A stretch of 64,000 nucleotides of DNA from Helianthus annuus (Eukaryota > Streptophyta > Magnoliopsida > Asterales > Asteraceae), in contig NC_035433.2 in assembly GCF_002127325.2 (NCBI RefSeq), forward strand, positions 124,278,088-124,342,087. The letters run 5' to 3'. Under the pieces are notes generated by a model. It was given only the letters and a program-made list of their open reading frames with translations, did not search any database and was not told the DNA's origin. Below, one piece after another: positions 11,502-22,713 of the stretch (its first letter is position 1; the number at the start of each line of letters is the position of its first letter). A program made the position numbers and the translations under genes.

Positions 11502-14500
11502 TTAGTTGGAGATAGGGACCCAAGCCATTGTGGTCTTGGGTCTTCCATTTTCATCAAGAACAATAACTTCTTGTCTTTGATGATTGGTGAATTGTGATGG
11601 TCCCCCTGATTCATTAACCGTTTTTGGTTTCCAGGTCTGTTTTGTTTCACCAGTGTTCTTCTTTAAAATTTTAACTTCATGGTTATTTGAAGTTTTTGAA
11701 TTTTCTGGTTTTACAGAAACAGATTGTTTTTGAACCACATCGGTTTTAATTGCTTTTTCAATTTTTTTGACATGTTGGCGTTTCTGTTTCTTTTCCCTTT
11801 CTTTTACAAGGCGGGGATCTTGTTTTACTGAAACAGATCGCTTACGGTCAGTTTGGTCACGGGGAACATCAACTTTTTCTTTTTGCTTATGAAGATATGG
11901 ACAATTTCTAATTATATGTCCAATTGTCCCACACTCAAAACATGATCTTCGTTCAACAAACCCCGAAGTATCATGTGATCGTCTAGCCGATGATGATGAA
12001 CTTTGTGAACTCGAGGTACTAGGTTTTGAACTACTTAGCTCATTTCTTTTCTGTACAATCGCTTTCTTGACAAAATCTAAGTTAGATTTGTTTTCAAACG
12101 TTTCAATTTTGTCCGTTCCCGTCGATTTCACAAAGTTAACATTTTTCTTCTTCTTTTGATTCGGCTTCTTTTGTACTTGAGCCGGTGACTTTCCTTTTGG
12201 CTTGGTGTGATTTTGCTGTTTTTCCACTGTTGGTAATTTCTTATTGCCAAGTTGTTTTCGAACTTCGGCCTTTGGAATAGGAGGACACTGTGTAACTGTA
12301 ACATGTGGTCCTGTCTTTCCCAAAAACTTACTTGTCGAATTTTCAAAGACTTTGCTGATTAAAGATTGATTAACATTTTTAATCGGAAAATCTTTGTCTG
12401 AATAAATCTTCTCATCACCAACAAGAGTGTACAGCAAGTTCACACTCTCCGACTCTTTCTCAGACGAGGACTCGATTGCAACAGTCTTAGCGGGTTTTGC
12501 AGGAGGATCACATAGAATGTAATTCTCAAGAAGTATGTCCTCATCTTTAACTACCGCATCAGACTTTGCTAGGATAGCATCATCAGATTCATCATCAGAA
12601 GAATCAGCATCCTCAATAATGACAGGAGGATCCTGATTCAGTTCAGCAGAAGACACAGTTGTATCTGTTGAAGTATCTGAATCTGGTGATACTTCTTTCT
12701 TGTATCCGAGTCCTGTGGCAAATTCCTTCACATCGAGAGGAACAGATGGTTCAAAGAACACTCTATCCTCCTCGTCAGGCATCGCATCATAATTGTGTCT
12801 AACTGGTGGTGGACATTTTTTATAACCTATGCATGTGACATCCCGCTTCTCTTTCTGAACGTCGATGATGTGATCCAACACATAGCTAGAGCTCAAATAA
12901 CTGTCTAGCTTAAGTCGAATCGCATCACTTTCGGTTTTCACACAAGCCATCTCTTTTTGCATAATCTCAAGACGAGATATATACAAATTAATATCAGTTT
13001 GTTTTCTTGAAACCAGTTTTGCCAGTTCGGTTTTATCTTTCTTTAATGTTTCAATTACTGACTTAAATTCCTTTTCATGGTTTTCGTAAAACATGTTGGC
13101 TTCAGTGCATTTGGAAAGATCCACAGTTAATTTCTGATTGTGGATGAATGTCACATCATATTTCTCTTGCAAAGCCTCGTGTTTGCTTTGCAATTCACAC
13201 CACTCATCCTTCAATGAAACATGTTTGTCTTGCAAGTCAAACAAACTAGCTTGTAAAGCATCATGTTTGCCTTGCAACTCAGACATGTTTGCTTCTAGAT
13301 CATCACATTTAGCACGCAAACTATCACAGTTATCACAATTAATAGCAGTGGTTTCATCGACACATACCTGACTTGATGAACTGTCGACATTAGCCATAAA
13401 GGCTGAATGGAGAGAAGACGAAGAATATGCAGCTTGATCCACCAAGATAGATCTTCTTTGAGTTCTCGTTGCAGCTTCCTCCAACAGCTCATCAATATCT
13501 GCATCAACTGACGCACTAGATGTCTCACCCACATTCTCATCGCCTGAACTTGAGGTTTCTTCATCTGAACTCCTGCTATAACCGGAGGAGTCTTCATCCT
13601 CAGAAGATTCACCACCATTGGCGGAAGATTCTCCACCACTGGTGTGAACTTGATCCTTCACAACCTTAGCAAAACAAGCTGTACCATCTGGAGCATCACC
13701 ACTCAGTTGGATTGACCAATCACAACCTTCATCAACTTGAACCACAAGTGCCTGGTTGGCGTTTGATGGTCCTGCTTGGTTGTTAACCGGTACCAATGTT
13801 CGCTCGTTGTTCCTTGCTTGGTTCTGATTTCCCCTGTTCCCTTGACCTCTGAAGGGATTTTGGTTCCCATGTTGTGATGGCCTTGTACACTCACGTTTGA
13901 AATGGCCACGTTCTCCACAGTTAAAGCACTTCACAGCCTGTATATCGAACCCATACTTGGTGTCTTTCTTGCTTTCCAAGCTGGTTCTGCCTGTTCTCTC
14001 CATAAAATCCTTTGCTCGTCTAACAGCAGTGGCAAAGGCCCACTTGATATCCATCATCTCCATCTCCTCTTTATCAATCTGCTGATAATCTTCTTGCGTC
14101 AGATTAATGTTACCAATCTGACCTTCAACTAGCCCGCAGTATGCACTCACTAAAGTGTTAAGCAGCTCCATGTGTTCCTTTGCTACTTCCACACTTACTT
14201 TTGAAAAGCTTGAAGTGTTGAGTTTTACTGTATCTGGCTTTGATTGTTGACCAGCAGATGATGTACCTCCATAACAAGCTTGAGCAGGAGGAGGTGGTTG
14301 AATTGGATTTCCATACATGTCTGTGGTAGGAGGAGGCTTAACAGGAACTTGCACTGTATTGCCATACATGTCTGTGCTTGTGACAAAGGCTGTCTGCAGT
14401 GGAGCATGTGAACCAGGGTTGCTTGGCACAATGGATCTTGCAGAAGAGGTACTTGAAGTTCCGTAATACATTTCTGGATTCTGTGGTACCGGAACTCTTT

Positions 14501-15362
14501 TAGCTTTCAAGGTTTTCTCTTGATCCTTGTTCTCCAAAAGCTGCACGAAGTCGTTGATGTTTGTAGTAGCCAAAACCCCATTATATTTCAAAATCTCCAA
14601 GAAACTACTCCATTGGGGTGGCAGTGCATCAGCAAACTTCTTCACCACTTCTGTTTGAGTTGTCGCTACACCAAAATTATTCAACTCAGTAAGCAAATGA
14701 TAAAACCGGCTTGTCATGTCTCCCAAAGACTCCTTATCAATACACGTGAAGCCGTCAAATTCCTTCTTGAGAAGATCATGACGCAATTAGCGGGTTGCTT
14801 CATTTCCTACTCCTCTGGTTTTCAACCCGTCCCACAACTTCTTTGTTGTCTTGAAACTGACAAACTGGTGATAAATATCCTTGCTTAACGCCTGAGTGAG
14901 AATGGCGTAAGCTTTCTTTTCCAGATCATATGTTTTCTTCTGATCCTCTGGAAGGTCGGCAAAAGTAGCAGTCGACGAAGCAGCAACCTCTATAACTTGA
15001 TCGAAATCTGTGGTGAAACGTATCCACAGCTCTGTATTTTGACCAAGAACATACGTACGGAATCTATCAGCCCAACCTGGATACTCTTTTAAATGCATCA
15101 ACTTCGGAGGTCGATTCAAACTTCCTGTTTCGCTTTCGCTTAAGAGAATACTTTGAATACTCGGAGTTTGATTCGATACTAACGCCCATTGATTTGCTTG
15201 AGAAGATGTCGACACCGGAGACTCGGCCCATGAAGGAGATAGACTTGTACTTGTGTACTTTCCACTATCGGGAGCCGGTGTACCCCACCATGAGGGAGTG
15301 GAACCTGAACTGGTATATTTTCTACTGTCTGGAGCCGGATTTCCCCACCAACTCGGATTCAT
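11502..15362 (-). pseudogene. Sirevirus-like copia gag with one in-frame stop
   Basis: The frame begins MNPSWWGNPAPDS at 15362 and would be about 1287 codons, broken by one TAA at 14787-14789. Translation would stop after 191 residues; the downstream frame starts with TTG, not a plant start codon. After the stop come the capsid-like gag helices, a CCHC knuckle (CFNCGERGHFKREC, about 13880-13925) and acidic serine-rich stretches. A coiled coil with repeated LQ.KHDALQ-type heptads follows (about 12900-13350), then lysine-rich segments and a second CCHC knuckle (CFECGTIGHIIRNC, about 11900-11945). It packages element RNA. Two knuckles 650 residues apart with a coiled coil between them is a large gag even for Sireviruses. 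Confidence 0.85.
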
Positions 15363-16158
15363 GATTGATAAGAAAAATAAATTCTATATCAATATTTCGA
15401 AAGATGACGCACATCCGAAGGATCCCAGCTCGAAAGATCTGAAAAACAGAAACTTGTTAAACTAAACAAACCACAATCGAAGGATCAACACTTGTTCGAA
15501 GGATCAACAGTGTTCGAAAGATCACTGTTGAATCTCGAACAAAGATTTCGAAAGATTCACTATTTCGAAAGATTCACAATTTGAAAGATCCTTATCTTTC
15601 GAATATATATCCTTATCTTTAGAATATATATCCTTCGAATAAATTCCCTGGATCGAAGGATGGATCTAAGACTTCGAAAGACTGTTCGAAAGATGCTTAT
15701 CTGTCGAACTGTCTTTGATCGAAAGATGATCTTTCGAGGTCGAATGATATCTTTCGATGTCGAATGATATCCTTCGAATGCTTCTGACACAACTGACACT
15801 GATGTGAAAGGTTGGTGAAAAGGTGATGGGTTGGTAGAGTCAACTTTCGGCAAAAGGGATGGTCAGACCTCACCTTTTCTACCAAACCAGACTTTTCAAA
15901 TAAAATATTCCAAAAATGGAAAACCTTATCCAGAAAAATCCGGTCACCGGAACACACCGGAATTTGGCCGGAAATCACCAAAATTTCTTAAAAACAAGTT
16001 TTAAGTTACCCAACCCGACCTTGAACACACCCGGTAGGTTTAGAACGCATTTTTATGTTTATAAAAGCAAGAAAACCACCAAAAACGGGTACTAAACCAA
16101 GTGTCCAAACACACCAAGAACTTGAACAAACGCGGTTTTAAACAAGGTAAAGAGCCAC
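15363..16158 (-). other. 5' leader of the Sirevirus-like copia with a TTCGAAAGAT motif array
   Basis: About 800 bases between primer site and gag start. Positions 15416-15780 carry roughly 18 copies of the near-palindromic word ATC(T/C)TTCGAAAGAT and variants in both orientations. The same word family fills the LTR, so this is element-specific regulatory or RNA-structural sequence rather than a gene. Short frames here are not credible. Confidence 0.7.
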
Positions 16159-16171
16159 GGCTCTGATACCA
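16159..16171 (-). other. Primer-binding site (initiator tRNA-Met) of the Sirevirus-like copia
   Basis: On the minus strand, TGGTATCAGAGCC lies two bases inside the LTR end. It is complementary to the 3' end of initiator methionine tRNA, the usual plant copia primer. Confidence 0.9.
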
Positions 16172-16173
16172 CG

Positions 16174-16224
16174 TGTAGGTCCCTCTCGGAGGATGAGGTT
16201 CAACCTTAACCTTGTTATACTAAC
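16174..16224 (-). repeat. 5' LTR of the Sirevirus-like copia, first part
   Basis: These 51 bases match 5649-5699 before the gypsy insertion interrupts the LTR. The last five, CTAAC, are the gypsy target duplication. Confidence 0.92.
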
Positions 16225-17730
16225 TGTAACAACTCTCATTAAAATTAATAATTAGAATGATAATTAGCTATTAAGAAAACCCTAATTGAGACACCCAAGT
16301 AATTCTGCACTAACCCTAAAATTTTCGAAACGATCGGAATCAGGATCAGGGCCCCTAAAACTCAGGGGGGGGGAAACTAATTATAATTATCTACAGAAAA
16401 CATTGTCAAAAATTCGAAATCACACGAAACCAACTCAGCAAGCCTAGCTGGGACACAAGGCTACCCTAGGGTAGATTGCTACCCCAGGCGAGTCGCGACA
16501 GGACCAGGGACATCTCCCGCGACTCGCGGGAGGTACCAAATTTGGGTATAAATAGGGGGGTCTGGGATTGAATCAAACTGCTCACTTCGACGTAAAAACT
16601 CATATTATACGTTGAGTTATGCTTAAATTACTACCAAACACACACTAATATCGAATCGCTGCCACGGAACAGGGTAATTACTCGATCGCTATTACGATTC
16701 AGTTTCCGGGATCAATATATCCAAAGAATGTCTAAATGCCGCCCACATTGGGTTATGCTTTGTCGTTTGTCGATAATTCGATAAATGAGTTGAAGCATTA
16801 TACTTTGTCGTTTGTCGATAATTCGATAAATGAGTTGAAGTATTATACTTTGTCGTTTGTCATTTTGATAAATGAGTTGAAGTATTGCACTTTGTCATTC
16901 ATTGTGAGAATTTGATCTCGTAAGTTATCGTAACTGCTGTATTGATCACTAACCCTGTTTTGTGTGCATTATTGTGAAATTAGGTTAACAGGGCTAAAAT
17001 CCTATTCTATCCGTAATAAATCTGCAATGTGAGTTATTCTTCTTTTATAAACTCTTTTCTCACCGTTTGTGAGTAATAACTATTTTACAATACTCCAAAT
17101 TCATTTTCTGAGATTATAATATCAGTGATTAAGTTGATGTAATCACCAAATTACAGCCAGTATGTGGGGTATTGTGCACATTACTACAGTTTAAATCATT
17201 TTAGGTGGGCGAACCTAATTTAATTGATTTACGTCATTCATTGGGGCAGCCAATGGTGATATGACCACTGTCACAGATCCGGTCGAGTGACAAATACTGT
17301 GGGTAGTTGGTTGATATCAGAAACATGCGTAAAAGATCTTAACACTGTGAATAATCATAAAATGTGTCATTTTCAGTAACTAGAATAATTCACTCAGTAT
17401 TTCCCGCTGACAAAAATCTTTTTCAAACATGTTTCAGGTGATCTGCTGTAAATCAGGAAAAAGTGCTGAGGAGCATTTCAAGCTTAAAATAGTGGCTCAG
17501 TATAAAATAAAGAAAGATGTTTTGACATAAGGATTTATCACTAACTTATGTATTGTAAATTATCGGGGTTTTATCCCGAATTGTGAAATAAAAATAATCG
17601 GGAAAAGTTTTAGCTTTACAACGATCCTGATGTTCAAAATTTCCGCTGCTAAACTCAATTAAACAAATATCACGGAGTTTTCTGCCTCGCGGCTCCGGAA
17701 ACGGGTAAAACCGGGTCGGGGGCCGTGACA
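16225..17730 (+). repeat. 5' LTR of the plus-strand gypsy
   Basis: Starts TGTAACAACTC and ends GCCGTGACA. It contains a nine-base G run near 16365, a TATAAATA box at 16547-16554, and three 45-bp tandem repeats (about 16757-16890, core TTTGTCGTTTGTCGATAATT). A strong donor-like GTAAGT occurs at 16920-16925, downstream of the likely transcription start. Confidence 0.93.
16547..16554 (+). promoter_or_regulatory. TATA box in the gypsy 5' LTR
   Basis: TATAAATA, followed about 30 bases later by ordinary leader sequence. The same box is in the other LTR near 24259. It fits the RNA polymerase II start of the element transcript. Confidence 0.65.
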
Positions 17731-17739
17731 GAAACAAGG

Positions 17740-17752
17740 TGGTATCAGAGCC
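17740..17752 (+). other. Primer-binding site (initiator tRNA-Met) of the plus-strand gypsy
   Basis: TGGTATCAGAGCC begins nine bases after the LTR end (GAAACAAGG between). This is a larger gap than in the other elements of the window. Confidence 0.85.
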
Positions 17753-17857
17753 ACTGAGTTAAGCTAATTAAGTATTTAAACGATACTTAATTTTCCTGAT
17801 TACTACTATATGATTATGTGTTTATGAGCTTCTAACTAATTATTTGTTAGTTACAGT

Positions 17858-18181
17858 ATGGGTAAACAAAAGTTACAAGATATCTATCTTAAATTAGATA
17901 GATCAATTTACGAAGAAGGAAGTTCGTCTAAAACTAAAATTTCAAAGCTCCCTACGATTCCTGAGGAAGGAATATTTGTACCAAAAGCGAATTATGAAAA
18001 TCCGCTTTCTCCTAGAAAAAGGAGTATAATTATTAAGAAAAGTAAGGAGCAAATCAGAGAAAAGAAAATTAAAAAGGAAACCCAGGAGTTACTTAAGAAA
18101 TCACCTTGGGAAGATAAAATTGATGAAAAATGGGCAAATTTGTATATGCTAGCCACTGTGGCAGAACATGCAAATTTCTAA
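17858..18181 (+). CDS. Accessory ORF1 of the gypsy element, function unknown
   Basis: A 107-codon frame between the primer site and gag, in the same orientation but a different frame from gag. The product is very lysine-rich and polar, begins MGKQKLQDIYLKLDRS, and has basic runs (KKSKEQIREKKIKKE) that could act as a nuclear signal or bind nucleic acid. I do not recognise a domain. The start codon directly follows TTGTTAGTTACAG with a CTAAC word upstream, which resembles a plant 3' splice site. The frame is undamaged in a young element, which supports coding but does not prove it. Confidence 0.55.
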   Translation: MGKQKLQDIYLKLDRSIYEEGSSSKTKISKLPTIPEEGIFVPKANYENPLSPRKRSIIIKKSKEQIREKKIKKETQELLKKSPWEDKIDEKWANLYMLATVAEHANF

Positions 18182-18356
18182 AGATACCCTAAGCAGTACT
18201 TCTCAATAAGTAAATAAATAAAAGTGAAACAAATTTGAGTGTGTTTCTTGTATTTTGTACAAATAGTGTGCAATAAAACTTCTGTGTTTATTTGTTAAAC
18301 GTGGTTCCAAAGTTTTAACTTGATATTTTGTGCATTTTGTATATATGCTACACAGC

Positions 18357-19154
18357 ATGAGCGAGATATCTGAAGCTTTTCAGAACCTCAACCTATATCC
18401 AGTGAATATCGAAGTTTCACATGAATTTACGGGATATTTTGCTGATGTGGATCAACCTGTAAAACTCCCTACTCCACCAGTAACTAAACCAAAAAGAAGG
18501 CCAAAGAAAAATTATGTGTGGGGAAGCCGTATACGTAAGAAAAAGTCAGTTACAAAAACCCCTAGAACTAGTAAACCTTTAGACAAAGGAAAAGCGATTA
18601 TAATCCAAGAAAACCTTAATCCGCAAGACCAGGAAATTGAAGCTAATGATGAGATTAGGCAAATGGAGGAGCAGTTTGATCAGTATTCTCAGGAAATAGA
18701 AATAGAAATAGGGCAAGGTTCTAACCCAACTCAGGTAGAAGTCGGAGAGAGCTCTAATCAAACCAAGAGAGTTACTTTTCAGGAACAGATAGATATGTTA
18801 CTAGAAAAATGTGAGACCATGCAACCTGCCAACACAGGTATCTTTACCTATCCTATTGAGAACCCAATACCTATGAATCTTACACCAACAATCACTGAAC
18901 CAATAATCCATGACCAACCTGTAGAAATGGAAGAGTGGTGGACAAACGATTGGCAATTCCAAAATATTGTCAATAGCCCTTACTCGTTTCTTCCACAGTT
19001 CGACCCAGAACCCCTACCTAATCCACCAATGAGCAATGAAAACCTGGCTGAACTTCGCCATTTCGGTGAAGAGTTGATGGATGCAGGGAATAGAATTAGG
19101 GAAATAGGGGGACAGATTGCCTGGAAGTATGACGAGAGGGAATTCCGTTTCTAA
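18357..19154 (+). CDS. Accessory ORF2 of the gypsy element, function unknown
   Basis: Starting at the internal MSEISEAF codon, the frame is 265 codons (274 if begun at 18330). I prefer 18357 because it directly follows CTACACAG, an acceptor-like sequence. The product has a basic patch (PKRRPKKNYVWGSRIRKKKS, likely a nuclear signal), a glutamine/glutamate-rich middle with coiled-coil character (EIRQMEEQFDQYSQEIEIE) and a proline-rich C-terminal third with EEWWTNDWQF. No known domain is recognised. It lies 232 bases before gag, in a third reading frame. It may be an accessory retrotransposon protein or a captured host sequence. Confidence 0.6.
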   Translation: MSEISEAFQNLNLYPVNIEVSHEFTGYFADVDQPVKLPTPPVTKPKRRPKKNYVWGSRIRKKKSVTKTPRTSKPLDKGKAIIIQENLNPQDQEIEANDEIRQMEEQFDQYSQEIEIEIGQGSNPTQVEVGESSNQTKRVTFQEQIDMLLEKCETMQPANTGIFTYPIENPIPMNLTPTITEPIIHDQPVEMEEWWTNDWQFQNIVNSPYSFLPQFDPEPLPNPPMSNENLAELRHFGEELMDAGNRIREIGGQIAWKYDEREFRF

Positions 19155-19386
19155 GATGACAAGTAGGAGGGTGGTATAACTATCTTTGTGTAATAGTAAA
19201 AGTAAATAGTGAAACCAGTTGTAACATAACGAATAAAACGTTGTAAGATATTTGTGTGTATTGATGCATACTATACGAATATAACATGAAATCGAGAAAT
19301 CGATAATTTTGACTTATATGTTATAAATTGTTCGATTATCTGTATAACGTGTTAATTGCTAATTTATCTTAATAAATTATCATCAG

Positions 19387-22300
19387 ATGGCAAATAACAG
19401 TAACGAACCAGTAAATGAAGTTAATCAATCGGAGCAACACCCAGAAGATCAATATATGACTAAACAAGATATGGAAAATATGGTTGCCCAAGGAATAGCC
19501 AACGCAATTCCAATGTTCGTTGCTGCTATGAAAAATCCAAACGATCCGCAACATATCGTACCTAGCAAACATACTATTGAAGATAATTTCAGTAACAGCA
19601 TAAACGGGGGCAATGATCATACTAATCATGACAATAAATCTCAGCACACGCCGCGCCCTAAAAAGCGAAAAGCTGCAACACCTGGTTGCACTTTCAAAGA
19701 ATTCCTTGCTTGTAAACCCGCTGAATTTGCAGGCAACGAAGGAGCAACTGCAACGCTGCGATGCTTAGAGAAAACCGAAGCAGTAATTGCAATAAGTAAA
19801 TGTGCTGAAGAAGATCAAGTCATGTATGCCTCAAATCTGTTTAAGGAAGGAGCACTAGAATGGTGGAACACAGTGCTACAAGCAAAAGGAAGACGGGTGG
19901 CTTATGCCATGACTTGGGACGAATTTAAAAATCTTGTCGAAAGAAAATTCTGTCCTGAGTATGAGAAGGAACAAATGGCAAATAAATTCCTAAATCATCG
20001 AATGACCGGGGTAGATTGTCGTGGTTATACTTCGACATTCTTCGAATATGCGAGAGTGGTACCTAACCTGGCTTCGCCAGAACCAGTACTCATTTCTCGA
20101 TATATTTGGGGATTAATTAGCGAAATTCGCAATATCGTCAAGGCTGCAAGACCTCGCACTATTGACGATGCAGTCGAATTAGCTAACACCTTAACGGATG
20201 AGTTGATACGCACACGAGATGAAGATAGGAAGAAGGAATTAGCTCAGAAAATTACCCAAGGATTCAGGATGAGTAATAATAGTAATTTCAAAAAGAAAGG
20301 GACAGGGCGATCTGCAACTATGCCATTCTGCAAAATTTGCCGTAAGAACCATTTTGGAAAATGTAATAGAATTTGCAATTTTTGCAAAACAGCAGGACAT
20401 CGTGAGGAAAACTGCAGGAAGAAATCCATAATTTGTTACCAGTGTGGAGAAGCTGGCCATTTCAAAACAGAATGTCCTAAGTTAGCTAACCCAATAGACA
20501 ACAAACCCAAGGCAGCTGAAGGAACTACTAAAAAGAATGCCAGAGCTTTTCAACTGACTACTCAAGAAGCAGAACTCATTCCGGATGTGATAGCCGGTAC
20601 GTTTTTAATTCACGACGTTTATGCAAAAGTATTATTTGACTCTGGTGCAAACCAAAGTTTTATAAATACTTCATTCTGTCAAGCCCTTAAGTTACCTTTA
20701 ACTACCGTTAGGCAGATTTTTACAGTCGAAACTGCAGATGGGAATTCAGTAAAAATCAATCAGGTTTTGCAAAATGTAGAAATAGAACTCTTAGATCATA
20801 AATTTACTGCAAACCTATTGCCTATAAAGTTAGCTGAGTTTGATGTTGTGTTAGGAATGGATTGGTTAATAGCCAACCATGCTCAAATCATTTGTGATAA
20901 AAACTCTATAGAAATTCAAGCACCTACTGGAGAGATAATTAAGATTTCAGGAGATAAACCTCGGAAGCCGTTAAAGTTCATATCAGTAATGAAAGTTTCT
21001 AATTATGAACGGAACCAAGGAATAGTATATATGATTTCAATAATCATTTGTACTAAAGGCAAGAAACTTAAGGAAATTCCTGTAGTCTCAGAATACCCAG
21101 ATGTATTTCCAGAAGATTTACCGGGATTACCACCAGATAGAGAGGTAGAATTTAGAATTCATCTAATTCCAGGGACTACACCGATAGCCAAGGCACCATA
21201 TCGATTAGCTCCTACCGAAATGCTAGAATTAAAGAAACAATTAGATGAATTACTAAGTAAAGGATTCATACAACCTAGTTCATCCCCTTGGGGTGCACCA
21301 GTGTTGTTTGTGAAAAAGAAAGATGGATCAATGAGAATGTGTATTGATTATAGAGAATTGAATAAGGTTACAATTAAGAATCGATACCCATTACCTAGGA
21401 TTGATGATCTTTTGGATCCATTACAAGGAGCTAGGTATTTCTCTAAGATAGACTTAAGATCCGGATACCATCAATTGAAAGTTCAAGAGGAAGACATACC
21501 TAAAACTGCTTTTAGAACTAGGTATGGTCATTATGAGTTTACAGTCATGCCCTTCGGATTAACAAATGCCCCAGCTGCATTCATGGACATGATGAACAGA
21601 ATCTGTAAACCATATTTGGATAAATTTGTGATCGTATTCATTGACGGTATACTCATTTATTCCAAAAGTCAAGCCGAGCATTGTCAGCACTTGCATGCAC
21701 TCTTAACTTTGTTAAGAAAAGAAAAGTTGTATGCTAAATTCTCAAAGTGTGAATTATGGCTACAAGAAGTGCAATTCTTAGGCCACATGGTGAATCACGA
21801 AGGTATTCACGTAGATCCTGCTAAAATAGAAGCAATTATCAACTGGAAGGTTCCACAAACTGCAATGGAAATTAGAAGTTTTATAGGTTTAGCTGGTTAT
21901 TATAGACGGTTTATTAAGGATTTTTCCAAGATAGTTGTACCATTAACTAAGCTAACCTGTAAAGCCACTAAGTTTGAGTGGGGACCAAAACAAGAAGAAG
22001 CTTTTAGAATCTTAAAGCAGAAATTAACCAATGCGCCAATCTTAGCCTTACCAGAAGGAACAGAGGATTTTGAAGTATATTGCGACGCTTCAAAACTAGG
22101 ATACGGATGTGTGTTGATGCAACGCAAAAAGGTAATTGCGTATGCCTCCAGACAATTGAAAAAGCATGAAGAAAACTATACGACTCATGATTTAGAACTA
22201 GGAGCCATAGTTTTTGCCCTTAAGATTTGGAGACATTATCTGTACGGAAGTAAGTTTACTGTTTATACAGATCATAAGAGTTTAAGGTATATATTCGGGC

Positions 22301-22713
22301 AGAAAGAATTAAATATGAGGCAAAGAAGATGGATGGAAGTCTTGAGTGATTACGACTGTGATATTCAATATCACGAAGGAAAAGCTAACGTAGTAGCAGA
22401 TGCCTTAAGTCGTAAGTATCATGAAAAGCAAAAGCAAGTCCGCGCTCTTAGAATAAATCTACAAGTAGATTTAAGAGAACAAGTGAAGGAAATCCAGAAA
22501 ACGGCAATCAAGGACGATACCGAAGGAATGAAATGTTACCTAAAAGAATTAGAACAAGGGAATGAGGGAATTTGGAAATTCCACAAAAGCAGAATTTGGG
22601 TACCTAAACAAGGAAATTTAAGATCGAAAATTTTAGAAGAAGCTCATAAATCTAGGTATACTATACACCCAGGAAACAATAAAATGTACCAAGATTTAAG
22701 AAGGAATTTCTGA
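19387..22713 (+). pseudogene. Gypsy gag-pol, N-terminal 1108 codons up to a stop in integrase
   Basis: Starts [12 protein letters not shown] at an ATG directly after TTATCATCAG. Gag core lies near residues 157-210 ([11 protein letters not shown]). Two CCHC knuckles ([14 protein letters not shown] near 330, [14 protein letters not shown] near 352) follow. Protease is [10 protein letters not shown] near 416, then RT (about 600-790), RNase H ([25 protein letters not shown], about 890-1020) and the integrase HHCC start. The RT catalytic motif reads FIDGILIYS: the second aspartate (codon 21646-21648) is glycine, which should abolish polymerase activity. The frame ends at TGA 22711-22713, where a tryptophan is expected. 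Gag and protease are otherwise open. Confidence 0.9.

Noticed and set aside
16155..16171. Possible tRNA gene piece at the Met-tRNA complement
   Set aside because: Only the 3' tRNA complement is present at each LTR; these are primer-binding sites.
17546..17737. Minus-strand frame in the gypsy LTR, also at 25327-25536
   Set aside because: Antisense to LTR sequence, no domain; present twice only because the LTR is.
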